From the NCBI GenBank assembly GCA_026874595.1, contig CM049318.1, positions 9,154,741 to 9,218,740 on the forward strand: a stretch of 64,000 nt of DNA. The letters are read 5' to 3'. Below are positions 42,891 through 55,490 of the stretch, in pieces. The position numbers were made by a program, and so were the translations under genes. Below the pieces are notes generated by a model, which was not told the DNA's origin, made no database searches, and was given only the letters and a program-made list of their open reading frames with translations. Origin of the DNA: Sipunculus nudus (lineage: Eukaryota; Annelida; Sipuncula; Golfingiida; Sipunculidae). How positions within the stretch are numbered: the first letter of the stretch is position 1; the number at the start of each line of letters is the position of its first letter.

Positions 42891-44507
42891 AGATGGTTTG
42901 GGTATGCTATAGTTGTAATGTTGTCTGTTAATAATTTTTATAGTTTTCCCCGTGATATCCCGCTAGAAAGACTTTATTGACAGAAGTAAAGTGAGTAGTT
43001 CTCTGTAGTTCGACGACTTGTAAGAAGTGCGGGGTTCCCACATACCAGAAGCCTCCTTTCCTTGAAATACTCTTCCCCAACCTGACTGGGATGCATATAT
43101 CTCCATTTGTCTTATATACGTCTACCAACAAACATGGGGAAATCCAGACATTATTACTGTTTTCAATTTTATAATTTTCTATCATATACTAAATCTCTTT
43201 GTTAATGGGGTTGCATGTTTTGAAGAATAGGTCTTAATATGGAAAAAAAACCACATCCTATTTTAATACATTCGTCTTGCTGGTCACATCAGGAAACACA
43301 GGATATGCACAATTTGTAATCATATATGTCGACTTGTATCAATATTTGAGCCAAATTATTAAAGAAATCAGAGTTACTCAATTTAGTAAGATGTACAGTT
43401 TTGTTCATTAAAGTGTTTTCTGCATTTCTATTTCATTCTCCTTGATAAGCACTAGTTGTAGTCTCAGGAGCACTAGGAGGGTATGCTTCTTGTGATCTCT
43501 TATAATATTTTTTCTACATGTGTATGTAACATAACTGTTGTTATTTCAAGAGTAGCTATGACATATAAAAGATCTGACGTCTTTTCTACGACTGTATACA
43601 GAGTCATTTATCCTTGAACTGAAAATAAAGCTTTTATAAGCTCGTATAACTGGCTGGTTTGTGCCTCCTGTAGATGTTTTTGCTATATAGCTTATACTTT
43701 AAGTTTTGAACATATTTCAATAATTTTTCTGACTTTTTTGTAACAACCATATGACTCTCATGACCACCAGCGGACCTCTGACAAAATGCCGAGAACAAGT
43801 TCAAAGGGCATAAACCCTAAACTCTCTTGTAAAGACTCGTTAGCTGGAAAAGAAACAAGAAGGGTAAACCTTCATCCCATTGATTTCCTGTTTCTTAACA
43901 GTATGCCCTAATTACACTCTTTAGAGTTAAACGAAATCGTTCCAAAGCCCCTGAACTCTCCCGAGACAGAAAAATCTTGCGCTTCTAAAGAAGCCACTGA
44001 TTTTACCACTGCTTGGTATGACCGGTTATAATAGACTTAGACACAAGACGGTTATCCAGCCACACCTTACACACTGCAAAACATTTGGGAATAGTAGAAT
44101 TTCATGACATAAAGCCTATATCATACACGCTTTTAAAATTCTGCTCGTATACTTTCTTCTTTCTGTGTATAAACAGGATGGTTCCTAGACATAAATATAC
44201 ATACGGCATTTGACATTAATTCAGATACCATACAGTTTATGTTTATTTAAATCTATTCAACTTTAAAATAAATGTTATTTAACATATAAGATATATATTA
44301 AAAACCAAGTCATGATATTCATACGTCATATGTGATTTTACAAGCTGTTCATTGGCTTGAATTATTTAGTTTAAATACCGGTATCGGCACCAGTTTAACT
44401 ATAATTTTAATTAATTTTATTAAAATAATTTTGACAAAACCAACTTTCAACAGTTATTTTTCAGACACTGGCTGGCTTCAGCAACAATGCATTTCAGAGT
44501 TAATGCC
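42891..44507. other. Duplicated sequence without recognised gene, copy 1
   Basis: The minus-strand frame 42928-43185 may be further DIRS sequence but has no diagnostic motif. The rest is AT-rich and non-coding. Confidence 0.45.
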
Positions 44508-44654
44508 TTCGAAGCACATAGGCTTCTACGTCAGGTGATAACATCTGTCTACACGTTCCGACTTAATTACCACCTGACGAAGAAGCCTGTGTGCTTCGAA
44601 AGCTCGTGTGTTAATAAACAAGTTAGTCTAAAAAGGCGTCACTCTTTACCTTTA

Positions 44655-44656
<2 letters not shown>
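44508..44656 (+). mobile_element. PLE 3'-end-like fragment with inverted arms, copy 1
   Basis: Arms 44508-44537 and 44571-44600 are inverted copies (28 of 30 bases pair). They are followed by ctcgtgtgttaataaacaag and a ggcgtcactcttt stretch directly before (TA)n. I associate a ctgacgaag...cttcgaaa hairpin followed by ataaac and gttagt with PLE 3' ends. No protein remains. Confidence 0.55.
44561..44626 (+). ncRNA. Hammerhead-ribozyme-like motif, copy 1
   Basis: Exact core CTGACGA (44574-44580), 5-bp stem II GAAGC/GCTTC (44582-44586, 44593-44597) with loop CTGTGT, then GAAA (44598-44601). Stem III would be short (AGC with GUU) with cleavage before ataaac, and stem I partly pairs GACT-n-A with T-n-AGTC further out. 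The core and stem II are convincing; stems I and III are weak. The facing arm (44508-44537, minus) is a mutated copy with A9 changed and GAAG for GAAA. Confidence 0.5.

Positions 44657-44701
<45 letters not shown>
44657..44701. repeat. (TA)n microsatellite, copy 1
   Basis: Shorter by 16 bp than the matching tract at 59922-59982. Confidence 0.95.
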
Positions 44702-44707
<6 letters not shown>

Positions 44708-45950
44708 TGCCGTTTCAGGATCAAAGTGATTTTATATGGTAGAGCTACAGGTTTCGTGCACACTACATTGAACTCTTCTGGTGACTGAGTTGGTTTGGTT
44801 TCATTCTGTTCAAATATGTTTAGGTGCGCGTATGTGTGATTATTTACGGGTGTTTTGTGTTTAATGTATGACTATGTTAAGATATTCGCTTCGTATAAAA
44901 ATGAATGGATTAATTTCGTACTTAATGACTTGTAGCTACTCTTATTTGCATTAAACATATCCCATTGCTATATATAGGTATTTATATTCAAATTTATATT
45001 CAAATATATTTATTTAAAATAAAAAAAACCGCAAATATATTTATTTATCAGTTACAACACCTATGATGTGCATTACGCTCCGTAACCTTTGTTTTAACAA
45101 TGTTCTTGATATCTCAGATAACGTCTAAGAAGGGGGAATTTCCACTGTTGAAATAACTTTACACGAACGCCGGCGTACCTTTCACATATATTTTATGATG
45201 CATGAAGCATAACGGCAATCCTTAAAGCGCGCAAATAAATTGTCAAATTATACTGTAAACTCTTAATTATTTACAAATTACTTTCATTACCAAAATCTGC
45301 CATATTTTCCATTAACTGCATCATATAAGCGGTTAATTAACTTTAGATCGGTTTGGAGAATTGAGGGTTCACCGGCTACTGTTTACTGAAGAGCTTACAG
45401 AGACAGATCTATGGGTATATACGATCCATACATTTCATAGTATTCCCATTTGCTCATACTTTCACAAATTAAGTGAGGTTTATAACTGATAGAAACTTAA
45501 TTCACCAGCCTTAGATATTGTTTAGGAGATCGATGATACACGACGCGGAAGTCAGACGAAATTGATGTACGCTCTGTGAACATAACTAAGCGTGTCCCGC
45601 AAGCCATGTGATTTTCTATCCCGATATGTAGGTGTATCAAATGACCGAAAGAGGGTGCAAGGAGATAACGAAATGGTGTATTGGCATATCCAATTTGTAG
45701 ACAAAATAAGGAATACTTCAAAAGTTACAAATTTTCCTTATTCGGCTTTTCTTCCTTGAAGATACAGATCAATGTCACCAGTTTTTAAACCTGTTCGTGA
45801 TAATGGATGAAATAATTCAGATAGTCAAATTTCATGGATTAATGTTATCGTGTCCACAGGAAATGGCGACAACTCTACTAACTCTACTATCATTTTTTTA
45901 TAGAGAGTGAGCAGGGACAAACACCATGTCAACTATTCCTAGCAAATAAT
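44702..45950. other. Duplicated sequence without recognised gene, copy 1
   Basis: AT-rich, non-coding. Four of the differences from the second copy cluster within about 50 bp near 45190-45242. Confidence 0.5.
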
Positions 45951-47530
45951 TTCTAGAAACAATTCCGTTCTATGAAACAGAAATAAAAATGAATAACGCA
46001 GTTCCATAAAAGTGTCCTTCAGAGTATCTGAAGAATATGAATACTTGTGTCAGCAGAGAATAATATAACAGACCACACAAAGCTGGATCAGTTGCTTTGA
46101 TGCTCTGATGCACTATATGTAACACCAGGTGTCGCTGACCACAAGGCAGGTCTCAGATGTGCCCTTTGTATTTTAAAGGAGGAAATGTATTGCATTATGA
46201 ACTGATTTTGAATTGTTTTGACAAAGGTATCAAACATTATTATATAACATAAAACTTATATACCTTATATATTATTTAACTCGATCGTAATCTCATTGTT
46301 GATTTTCTAGAATTGGGATGTGTTTATGTTGGTACCTTATACTCACTCCACAGTCCTCTAATCAAGGTTTCCCGTACTCTGTGCCATGTCACACTATCAA
46401 AGGCTAACCCTAATATATATGGATGGAGCGTTTGCCCAGGACAAATGAATCGCCTTGAATTACCGAGGTACATAAACTTTTGAATTAAAAATGATTACGA
46501 TCAGAGAGATTATTTTAATAGTTTAATGTTCCTTGGGTGGTTCTCATCCTACACAATATTTTATATAATAAAAACATTATCTTCTGGAATGACGTAAAAT
46601 GAGCGTGAGCCATACTCTATCGGTCGGGAACCAGTGTTTCTACCTATGATATAAGTAAGTAGAAAGCCACGAGGCTATACCTGGACTTTGATCAAAACAT
46701 GGATTGAGAGTTTACATAGTGTGTGCGATTGGGAACTCACAGGTAATATTAGTTATAGACGAGGTAGAAATGACTGAATCGCTGTTTTTATCTGGGTGAG
46801 TTAATGTTTAACATTACTGTTTTGTTTGACTCTGACATGGTTTCCTGGTGGTTACATAAGACATAATACGTACGGATTGAAATATTGATTGATACCACAT
46901 GTTTATACTAGGCCTCTGCTTAAGTTTAACAATGGTAGTAGCTAATAACTAACTGTACTGCCAGAAGTCCAAGTAAGGTGTCTTGAAGGACATTGACCCA
47001 TTACATAACTACATGATGGCTTACTTTTTTTACCAATGTTTGTTACGTTGTTAGTCATAAATATTTGACATTCTTCAAAATATTCATATAAAATTGTGCA
47101 AATACATACAAGGTTTCCTGTTCAATCAATACCAAAATTGATCAGACCTCCTCCCTGTGATGAACATATGCATCAACCACCTGGGGCCTGTTGCAATAAC
47201 ATTTTACTGGACTTAAGCCCAGTTAGGGGCCTAAATACCATGGTTACAATTGTGACGTCATAATGGTTACCATGGTGACACACAGATGCCCCTGGGCTTA
47301 AGTCACCTACATGACTTAAGTCACCTTATTGCAACACACCCCATACGTTTTGTTATTGTAAACGTATGCGCATTTGTATAATTCTGTGTACTGTCCATTT
47401 TAGTTTTGTTCACATACCATCCAAATTGTTCCACGAAGATGCAAATCTACCAGAACACAATACGAAATATCTTATATGTGTATTGCGATGTCATGTATAA
47501 TTTTCTTGATAGAAATAATGGCCTTACCCT
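45951..47530 (+). repeat. Dispersed repeat family, copy D (inside duplication copy 1)
   Basis: 45970-46160 matches copy C (23625-23850). 46650-46860 matches copy B (19955-20160). 47440-47530 matches copy A (13485-13575). All in the same order and strand. Confidence 0.45.
47182..47343. mobile_element. 162-bp MITE with TIRs, copy 1
   Basis: Ends tggggcctgttgcaataa and, complemented, tggggtgtgttgcaataa. Internal aacttaagcccag and ccatggttac segments also pair, so almost the whole element folds on itself. The ggggnctgttgcaataa end resembles PIF-Harbinger/ISL2EU-type MITEs, by general resemblance only. Confidence 0.7.
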
Positions 47531-47961
47531 GTGTTTGCTTGTGACCTTGTGACCTCTAACCGGGAGCGAATAAAAAAAATATCCTCTCCAATATATAGTA
47601 TAAGCTTTGATAATTATCATTATATAAACAAAATTATGAATGTGACATTTAGGTGTAACAAATTCCAACCTAGAAGAGCTGATAGAGAATACTATACTTG
47701 TGTACACAAGCTAATAAGAGTGAGAATGTGCAGGGTTCCACGGGGCTGGCTTATATGTGTATTTTTTGTTGTGAACGTTGTTGACAATTCTGTGGTAAAA
47801 CACTAAATAATAAAGAAATGCCCTTTTTAATCCTTTTATTCACACACTTTCACACATATGTGGTTTATTTGTTATTTAGGAAAACTGTATGCCCCCTTTT
47901 TGTTCATGTTATCTGTGTTTGCTTCAGGTTGTTATTTTAGCACTCAAACATCTTGCACCCG

Positions 47962-47963
<2 letters not shown>
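47344..47963. other. Duplicated sequence without recognised gene, copy 1
   Basis: No gene recognised; leads to a poly-A run at 47964-47995. Confidence 0.5.

Positions 47964-47995
<32 letters not shown>
47964..47995. repeat. Poly-A run, copy 1
   Basis: About 31-32 adenines; the second copy (63245-63274) is about two shorter. Confidence 0.9.
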
Positions 47996-47996
<1 letters not shown>

Positions 47997-49880
47997 GCCG
48001 ATTCCTCATGTCACATGAGATTAAGATAATACAATATACAGATGATACCGTGCTATTTTTCTCAGATGTTAAAAGTATATACGAATCAATTAAGCGAATG
48101 CAAAAATTCAGGATTACAAATCCATTCAAATGAAACTCTCGTCATGCCTTTAGCAAACAATATACTTGAGGTCAACAGAGCCAAAAGATTAATCTCAGAA
48201 GCAAACCTAACATGGTCAGGTGGACCTGTAACTGTGCTTGGCGTATCTGGGAGACAGTCACTCCATTATTTAACAGAAAGTTATTACAAACATAGATTAG
48301 ATAAAATAAAAACGAGAGAATAGAGAAAATTATAAATAAAAATAAAAATAGAGAAAATTATAGTTTTTAAAGTCATTCTTTATTATAAATAAAATATTTA
48401 GTTTCCGTTTTACGCGCACCTCCCCTTAGTTGTTTAAAAGAACTAAAAATATGATATATAAATTTATTTGGTCTAGCAAACCAGACAGAATGAAGCGCAA
48501 AACATTAATAGCACCTCATGATAAAGAAGGGGTCAACAGCATAGTTGGAATAATATCTAGGCTTTGTATATTTTTGTATTTTATGAGATTGTGTACAATT
48601 ATGTGTGAAATGTGTATAAAATGATTTTTCAAAAATAAAAATTATTTAAAAAAGGGGGGATCGACAAGAATCATCTACCAAGACAAAACAAAGCATTGAA
48701 AATAAGTTAGGTACAAAGACTACTGAAGAAAGATAAAAAATAATACGTGGAACACTATATACTAGACATTTTCCCTTAAAAGGCCGACATATCCAAATGA
48801 ATATGAATCACAGAGACTTACAAAATTGCATTCATGTGAATGAGACATTCTGGAAGGACGTGCTTATAGAATAGTGTATCTTTAACGTCATCTGCATAGT
48901 GTATCTGCAGGCATCCAGTATTTAAAGGAAATAGTGTAATACAAGAATGGGAGATTAAAGTTTTTTAAAATATTAAGATTTATGTATAAAGGCAAATACA
49001 TACATTAACTTCCTGATTTACAAAGGATTAATAGATGCCATACCTAAGGAATGGAAGTCGGTTTTAGACAAATAAAACAATGATGGGGACAGTGCTACAC
49101 AACCTAATATACATAGGTTTTTTAAGCATGGAGACAGTCACAAAGCAGGTTTACTGTCAGCTGATTAAAAAAGTAATCCCAGAAAACCAACAAGAAAGTC
49201 CTGTAAAGACTTACCTATCGACAGCCCTGATATAGGATTACAAGCTTACACTGATCTTAGAAAGGTTACAAATTATGTACAGTTGCGAATGTTAAAGTAA
49301 AAGATATTAAGCAGAACTCTTATTTTAAATACTCAGCTTATTTATATGATAATTAATAATGATGCAAGATGTATTTTTTTTGTAAAGCTGAAAGGGAAAC
49401 GTACACACATTTATTCTTGACATGTATTTTCTCTCCAAAATTTATGGAGGGAATTAACTGATTGGATTATTTGTAAACGCAAACTATTCACAAACCTTTA
49501 ACTTTGATGCTGTGTATATTCTCATAAAGTTTACCTGCGAAGAATTGTATTATGCATTAAAGATATATCAATATAAAGTGAATAATATAAGTAAAATTTT
49601 ATACTTTTATATGTTTATTTTTTTTATGATTAGACTATTTTGTCAAATTTAATCGGGCAAATTGTACTATGAATTTTCTTACAATTTCTAAATAGATACT
49701 GTTATGTGATTTATAGTATTACATATTTTGTAGCAATATATTAGAACAGGTTGTCTGTCACTGAATGATGAATTATGTAGATATGTAATAAAAAGTGGAC
49801 TGGATAGTCTTTGGTTAATCATAAAATATGTTAGATGTATATGTCATATGGAAATGCCACAGGACCATTTTTTTTAAAAT
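47996..49880 (+). pseudogene. Degenerate LINE (RT to C-terminal Cys/His motif)
   Basis: Starts abruptly after the poly-A run with HEIKIIQYTDDTVLFFSDV, a reverse transcriptase motif C with YTDD in place of F/YADD. After a frameshift comes SGLQIHSNETLVMPL. Then YKFIWSSKPDRMKRKTL (near 48455-48510), an INFLIYKGLIDAIP segment near 48990-49050, and a C-terminal ARCIFCKAERETYTHLFLTC near 49370-49430. The order follows L1/Tx1-like ORF2 but with many frameshifts. It differs from the LINE at 1220-4938. Confidence 0.75.
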
Positions 49881-52479
49881 AAAAACTCAAAATTTAATTT
49901 TCTTTGTAATGTTTACGCCGTTTTTAAGATTTCCTTAACCCCGACTGGTTCTACTGGCGTTTAGCGAAAGAGCAGGGAACTGTAAACGAGCGCATCCCGA
50001 GTGCGAATGTCAACCGAAGAGCTGTGAGATTCTCCATGGTTGAATATATACCCAGTTAAGATAACATTAACAGTTGGAGGATTCTACCTCTTCAAAAGGA
50101 TATTTAAAATGAGTAAAGACTGCATATAAATACTACTTGAAAATTTAACTACATATATTCTACTGGGTAGACGAAGTGTGTTTCCCACCCACCTGTCTGT
50201 ACAATGCAATGACTAAGAGTTAAAAAAAAATACCTGAAATACATGGTTTCTTTTGACAAAAAAATGTCAACATAACATACAGGTATTACCATGCCTACCA
50301 AGACATATGTTGGCCTTCTGAAACTTTCTCTCTGGAAACATTTACAAAACATTTAGTTCGAATAACTTCCCCTAGATAGCAGCACATATCACACCTTTAT
50401 TTCCCAGAATCGGGAAAAATACACTCTCTTTCAAGATAAAGCTTTTGTTATAACTTCCTGTTATAGTTGTACTTTCAATGCGTAGAAATTGATTTATATA
50501 TACTGATAGCATATACATTACTGGTATCATTATTATTACTATCACTCTGTCATAAACATGCTTATGGGAAAACAATAAGCAATGTGACATAATGAAATAT
50601 GATGAAAGGAATATGCATAAAAGGGCTATACAGTAGAAATGTGATGTGTTCTTTTGGTTCAGACATGAATTATATTATACCCGTAAGATGCAATTTCCCT
50701 GAATTCGGGCTAAGCTCAGCTAGGCGTAGCGCATTTTTATCAATTATAAATAAATTATTCTGACGGAGGGTAATTAATATTTAAAGTAATACCTTTATTG
50801 CTTCTCATCACCATCTAGTGTTCAAATTGTAAAATATTTATTTTTAAATCTTTCTTGTGCTTCTTTGACATTGTAGCTTATGGTAGTATATATGTCCCAA
50901 TTTTTATTTAATTTGCTTGCAAGAAAATATACAAGAATCTTTCCAATGTGGAAACCTCCCTCTAAATACCCCGGTTCTCTGAATGTTCATAGATGGCGCT
51001 GAGAAGAAGCCGCTGCATTACAATCAATTTTAATTACAAAAGTGGACTTGACTTCCTTAAAGTTAAGCAAACCATTCCGTGGGCAACCCATCATTTGTTA
51101 ACATTTTTACAATGAAAGAGCTCTAGAAATCTAACTGATATGCTGTCCAACTTTGGGTAACAAAAATTATCATTACTGCCAAGCACCCAAAATTGTTCAG
51201 AATTCCTGAAACCATGGCAACCAATATTTGTTGCTGAAAAAAGAAAATAAAGAGGAAATCTAGAGAAATAAGTTTGAAAAAGAAAACTCAATACACGAGT
51301 ATTCAAGAATCGATCAGTTTTCTCTGTCTTTCTGCTTATCTGTCTGTTAATTTTTAAAAACACTGCACCATCAACAATTTTGATGACATAGTCTCAAAAA
51401 TATTAAGATAAGGTAGGGTTATTTAGCGTAAAAGATAATATGGACTGACACCTTGCACTAGCAGGTACTAGGTGTATGCATTCTCCTACTGCAGTATAGT
51501 TGTAAATGTACGTGTTGGTTTACTTTTAACATTTATTGCCCCTTGGCCAATGACGTTTTTGATGTGACCGTAGAAGAGAACCGGGGGTGATTGAAGTTTA
51601 GTTCTCCTGTGGTCCCGTTGGCACCTTCCAATGGAACTTGGGTACGGTTGTTTTAAAATATAACATATGTACTTTTCATTTTCATATCTAACCTGAGTAA
51701 AAAGATTATCTGTTTGTATTAAATACTTTGTCCCCAGGGTGGGACTGCAATTTGCAATAGATCTAAATCAATGCCGAATGTCTCCTGTTTATTATTATTC
51801 TGAATTATTGAATTTTAAAACTGTTAGTAACATATTTCTTTTTCCAAAAAATAAATGACAGAAAGAGATATTCTTCAGACCTGACATATGTCTGAATGAT
51901 GACCCAAAGAAACAAGTATGATGACTAAAATACAGTGGGACAGAAGTGTTAATATTACGATCAGTTTACGTTTGAGTGTATGTTACTCAAAGGATATTAC
52001 TATTACCGTGATTGAAAAATTAGATCTTTGTATGATATTTTCTCCTAATACACCAACAGTTTTGCTATTTCGAAAGAGCTAGTAACTTCGAACTTATTCT
52101 TCACCAGTGAGCAAATATAGTTTTAATGTACATATATCAAACACCGCTTTCTTGATCTGTATGGATATTTCATCGGGTACTACTTTGAGCTGGTACCATA
52201 GGAAATATTTCAAAGTTAAATATTACAAACTGTATCTTGCTGATGGGAAGCTACAGGACGAAGACTTCCTTCGCACAACCGATAAGCAGTTAAAACAATA
52301 AAAATGACATGATTCACCTTGGTTGTGACGCCAGTTGGAGGTATCTTTATCTTAAAATTCTCATCTGCTGTGATGTCGTTTAGGTGTCGGGGTTCACTCA
52401 CAACAACAACAACTATATATCTAATCAAACCAGGACACTCGTTGTAAAATATGAGATGTAAAAGTAACATGATGATTTG
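49881..52479. other. Non-coding stretch
   Basis: No gene or clear repeat recognised. Confidence 0.6.
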
Positions 52480-53400
52480 AGAAGGATCGGTGCATCTCTT
52501 GAGGATTCTGTTGAAGCCAGATGACCCTCAGGATATCATGGCGGATTGAATTTTATGACAAAAGTCCCTTGGCAAATATACAACAACCCTCCACTTCGAA
52601 TGTAGCTTGTCACATCTTATATAACACTGATCACAGAAGGCAAAACATGTAGCTATCTTAAGTGTCATTACTGTCCATTTTGGCGTGTGAAAATAGCGAC
52701 TTTTATTATGAATGTTTTGATAAAAATGCATTTGCTTAGAGGTAATACAATTCATCCGTTGTACACATTTCCATGGCTATAGTTCATGCAGGTATACAAA
52801 AATAGGAGTTTGCCTTTTGGATCTATAGCATCATACAACCGATAGTTGCATTTCAGGTTATACTACATATATTGCATATATATACTGTAGGAGTCGCACT
52901 AAAAATTACTGATCACAAAACCCTCTATCTTCCCGTGCTGAAGTGGCGCTAACAGGTTTTTAAACAATCTTAATACTACCTTGTAAATAATACATGCCTT
53001 CTCCCCTAAAACTAGAATCTAACAGATCATATGACCTAAATCGTTCGGCCTGTGAGCATTTTGTTTATGCCAAAGCCGCGCTATATAGCTCTCACTTCCT
53101 CTTTCACATGGCGACATGTCCGAGGAAAGGATACCCAAAAATGATAACAGTATTGAAAGACAAATCTCGACGCAGTACCTCCAGATATCAGATAACCAAT
53201 TTGGCTGCTAAAAAGCCAACCGGAGGCTATAGGCTCAGGGTTGTCTGCACCATTTGTAAAAAGTTTTACAAACAAAGAAACATTTAAAAACACACGTTTA
53301 GAAAAAAAATGACATTTGATTATGGTATGTCATACCAAAATAAATGTGGCATGGGAAAGGTTAATCTTAGGAACAGAACTAGTATGTACCCAGCTTGTTG
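52480..53400 (+). repeat. Dispersed repeat family, copy E part 1
   Basis: Collinear with 10640-11850: gcggattgaattttatgaca; tgtgagcattttgttt with ccaaagccgcgct; cgaggaaaggataccc; and tatgtcataccaaa. It lacks about 400 bp present in copy A. Confidence 0.6.
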
Positions 53401-53444
53401 TGGGAATAGCGTTAAAAATAAAGTTGTGAATACATGTATATTAT

Positions 53445-54060
53445 TTGAGATGTGTCAATGTCACCCACCAAGATTACCTGTGTGACCTTGAAAACTGCTT
53501 CCTAATTCTTACTTGACCTAGCCCTTTATGGGGTAGGCCAATGCTGCAAGTTTGGTGACTTTTTGGGTTATTGTATTAAATTCATTATAGCATTTTTGCT
53601 GCTGTTACCTAGCAAAAATATGTCCAGATCATCAATGTTCAAACTCAACCAAGCCCCTGATAAGGTGCATCAATGCTGCAAGTTTGTTGACTGTACCTCA
53701 AATTCTTTTTGAGTTATTACGTTAACATCATTTAAGCATTATCACTGGTGTAACCTTGAAAAATGCATCAAGTTCATCTAAGTTCAAACCTGATTTAGCT
53801 CTTGGCACGATGCATCAATGCTCCATGTTTGGTGATCCTATCTCGATTTTTTTAGTAATTGCATTAATATCATTTTAGCATTATGCCGCTGTGACTTAGG
53901 AAATGGTGTCATGGTTATCCATGTTTCAACTTAACCTAGCCCTTGATAAGGTGCATCAATGCTGCAAGTTTGGTGACTGTGTTTCAAATTCTTTTTGAGT
54001 TATTGCCTTAACATAATTTTAATATATTGCCGATGTGACCTTGAAAAATGCGTCAAAGTA
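53445..54060. repeat. ~140-bp tandem repeat, four diverged units
   Basis: The anchor gctgcaagtttgg, or a variant, occurs at about 53543, 53675, 53820 and 53961, with gtgaccttgaaaa- and tttttgagttattg-like blocks at fixed distances. The array interrupts the dispersed repeat copy E. Similar gtgaccttgaaaa repeats are common in bivalves and other molluscs, from general knowledge. Confidence 0.8.
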
Positions 54061-54209
54061 ATGTATGCGGATAATGGGTTATGGAAAGGCTGGGCATCGG
54101 AACCACATGAGCTTATAATAAGTGAATTACAGCTGACCGCTGACTTTCGTTATATAGTAAAGATATCGGGACCGCATTGTAAACGGCAGTTCACAATATA
54201 ATGATTATG

Positions 54210-54520
54210 CGCAAAGATATATGCGATTGTTGTATATTAGGGCCAATGTAATAAAACAACATTGCTTTATATTGTCTAACACCTGTCAAGAGTTTGTTAT
54301 TTAAATCATACTTCTCTCCCATTGTTTTTTATAAAGATTATGAATACTTGTGTCAAAATAGATTCATATGCCATGACATGCAAGCTTAGTTCAGTAATTA
54401 GTTGTATGTTATTGTCCGATGTTAGTAATATAAGTAATACCTGATGACGCTGATCACCAAACAGGTCTCAGAGGCAATTTATATGAGAAAACCACAGGCA
54501 CATGACACAATGTATTCATT
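54210..54520 (+). repeat. Dispersed repeat family, copy E part 2
   Basis: The attagggccaatgtaataaaa block matches 12045-12065. Following blocks (atgaatacttgtgtca, ctgatcaccaaacaggtctcag) match 46040-46155 of copy D. Confidence 0.5.
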
Positions 54521-54624
54521 GGATGGGCGATATTACAAGCATCACTCGGCGCATCCTCCTGCCACCTATCTAACAAACCATCCCACTTATTAAACATGGT
54601 TCCCTTTCTTTGACTGCGAATCAA

Positions 54625-55490
54625 CCTTCTTTATGCTAAAATCACCTCTAAATAAGGCTTTAAACAACTTTTCAATCTTCCCACTTGTCTGCTACCACTC
54701 AGGCACTAATTTACCACAATATATGAAAGCCAACGTAAACTCACGAGAGGTTATCTAAAGAGATCGTCATGAATGTTTATGAATATTCAAACGTCAGGAG
54801 CAACAGGCCACATTATGTTAGTGTCTTCATAAACACGGGGTTTGGAGTCTTTTAAGCATACAGGGGCCAAGGTATAAAGCTAACCCAACAATCAAATGAT
54901 TGTAAGCATATTCACCATGCAACTCCCGGAAGTGGCATGAGATTCCCACGCAGAACTTTTTGGATATGTTAAGAAGTTCTTCTTGTTTAAAATTTCTCTT
55001 AAATTACATGAGAACTTGCTTTTTAAGGCGAGAAGATGCAATCAATTTGAAAAAAAAAAAACAATAATCAGAACATTTGCATGTTAATGGTAAATGTTTA
55101 AATGGGGTGTTTCGATAAATTGGTAACTACTGTTATCAAGACCCTTCAACTGTAAAGCTTTTACTTTCATTGTTGACGGGCAAATATAGGGAAGGTAACC
55201 CGCCACTTCCGGAAGTTGTATGGTGAATATGAAATGTTTTTTTTCTGCTTACAAAAGGCTAATTTGATTATTAGGTCATCTTTATCCTTTGATTCTCATA
55301 CTCAAATAAGAATTCAATGTCATTTGAATATTTATAAACATTCATAAAGATCTCTTCGCAAGACCTCTCATGTGTTTTTATCAGCTTTCATGCCTTGTGG
55401 CAAATTACAGTATGAATGGAACCGATTAAGTAGGAAAATTGAAAAGTTGTTTTAAGCTTTATTGAGAGGTCATTATAGCATAATTTTGGC
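54625..55490. mobile_element. Long imperfect inverted repeat (foldback), arms about 400 bp
   Basis: The left half reads as the diverged complement of the right half around a centre near 55060. Examples: ctaaaatcacctctaaataag near 54640 against 55440-55485; the aacaacttttcaat block near 54665 against 55440; atgaatgtttat-n-aatattcaaa near 54772 against 55322-55347; catattcaccat-n-caact near 54908 against 55210-55230. No protein is encoded. Fits a foldback or large palindromic MITE. Confidence 0.7.

Larger units (their letters stand above)
40884..48721 (+). repeat. Large direct duplication, copy 1 (continues past the partner's window limit)
   Basis: Collinear with 56149-64000. The offset is 15,265 bp at the left, 15,281 after a (TA)n length difference and 15,279 after a poly-A difference. 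I counted at least 11 single-base differences in 7.84 kb. The left edge is sharp: homology starts at atataattcaaacc in both copies and the sequence before it is unrelated. Confidence 0.95.

Noticed and set aside
44332-44538. 68-codon frame repeated at 59597-59803
   Set aside because: Conserved only because the whole region is duplicated; it overlaps the PLE-like inverted arm and has no domain.
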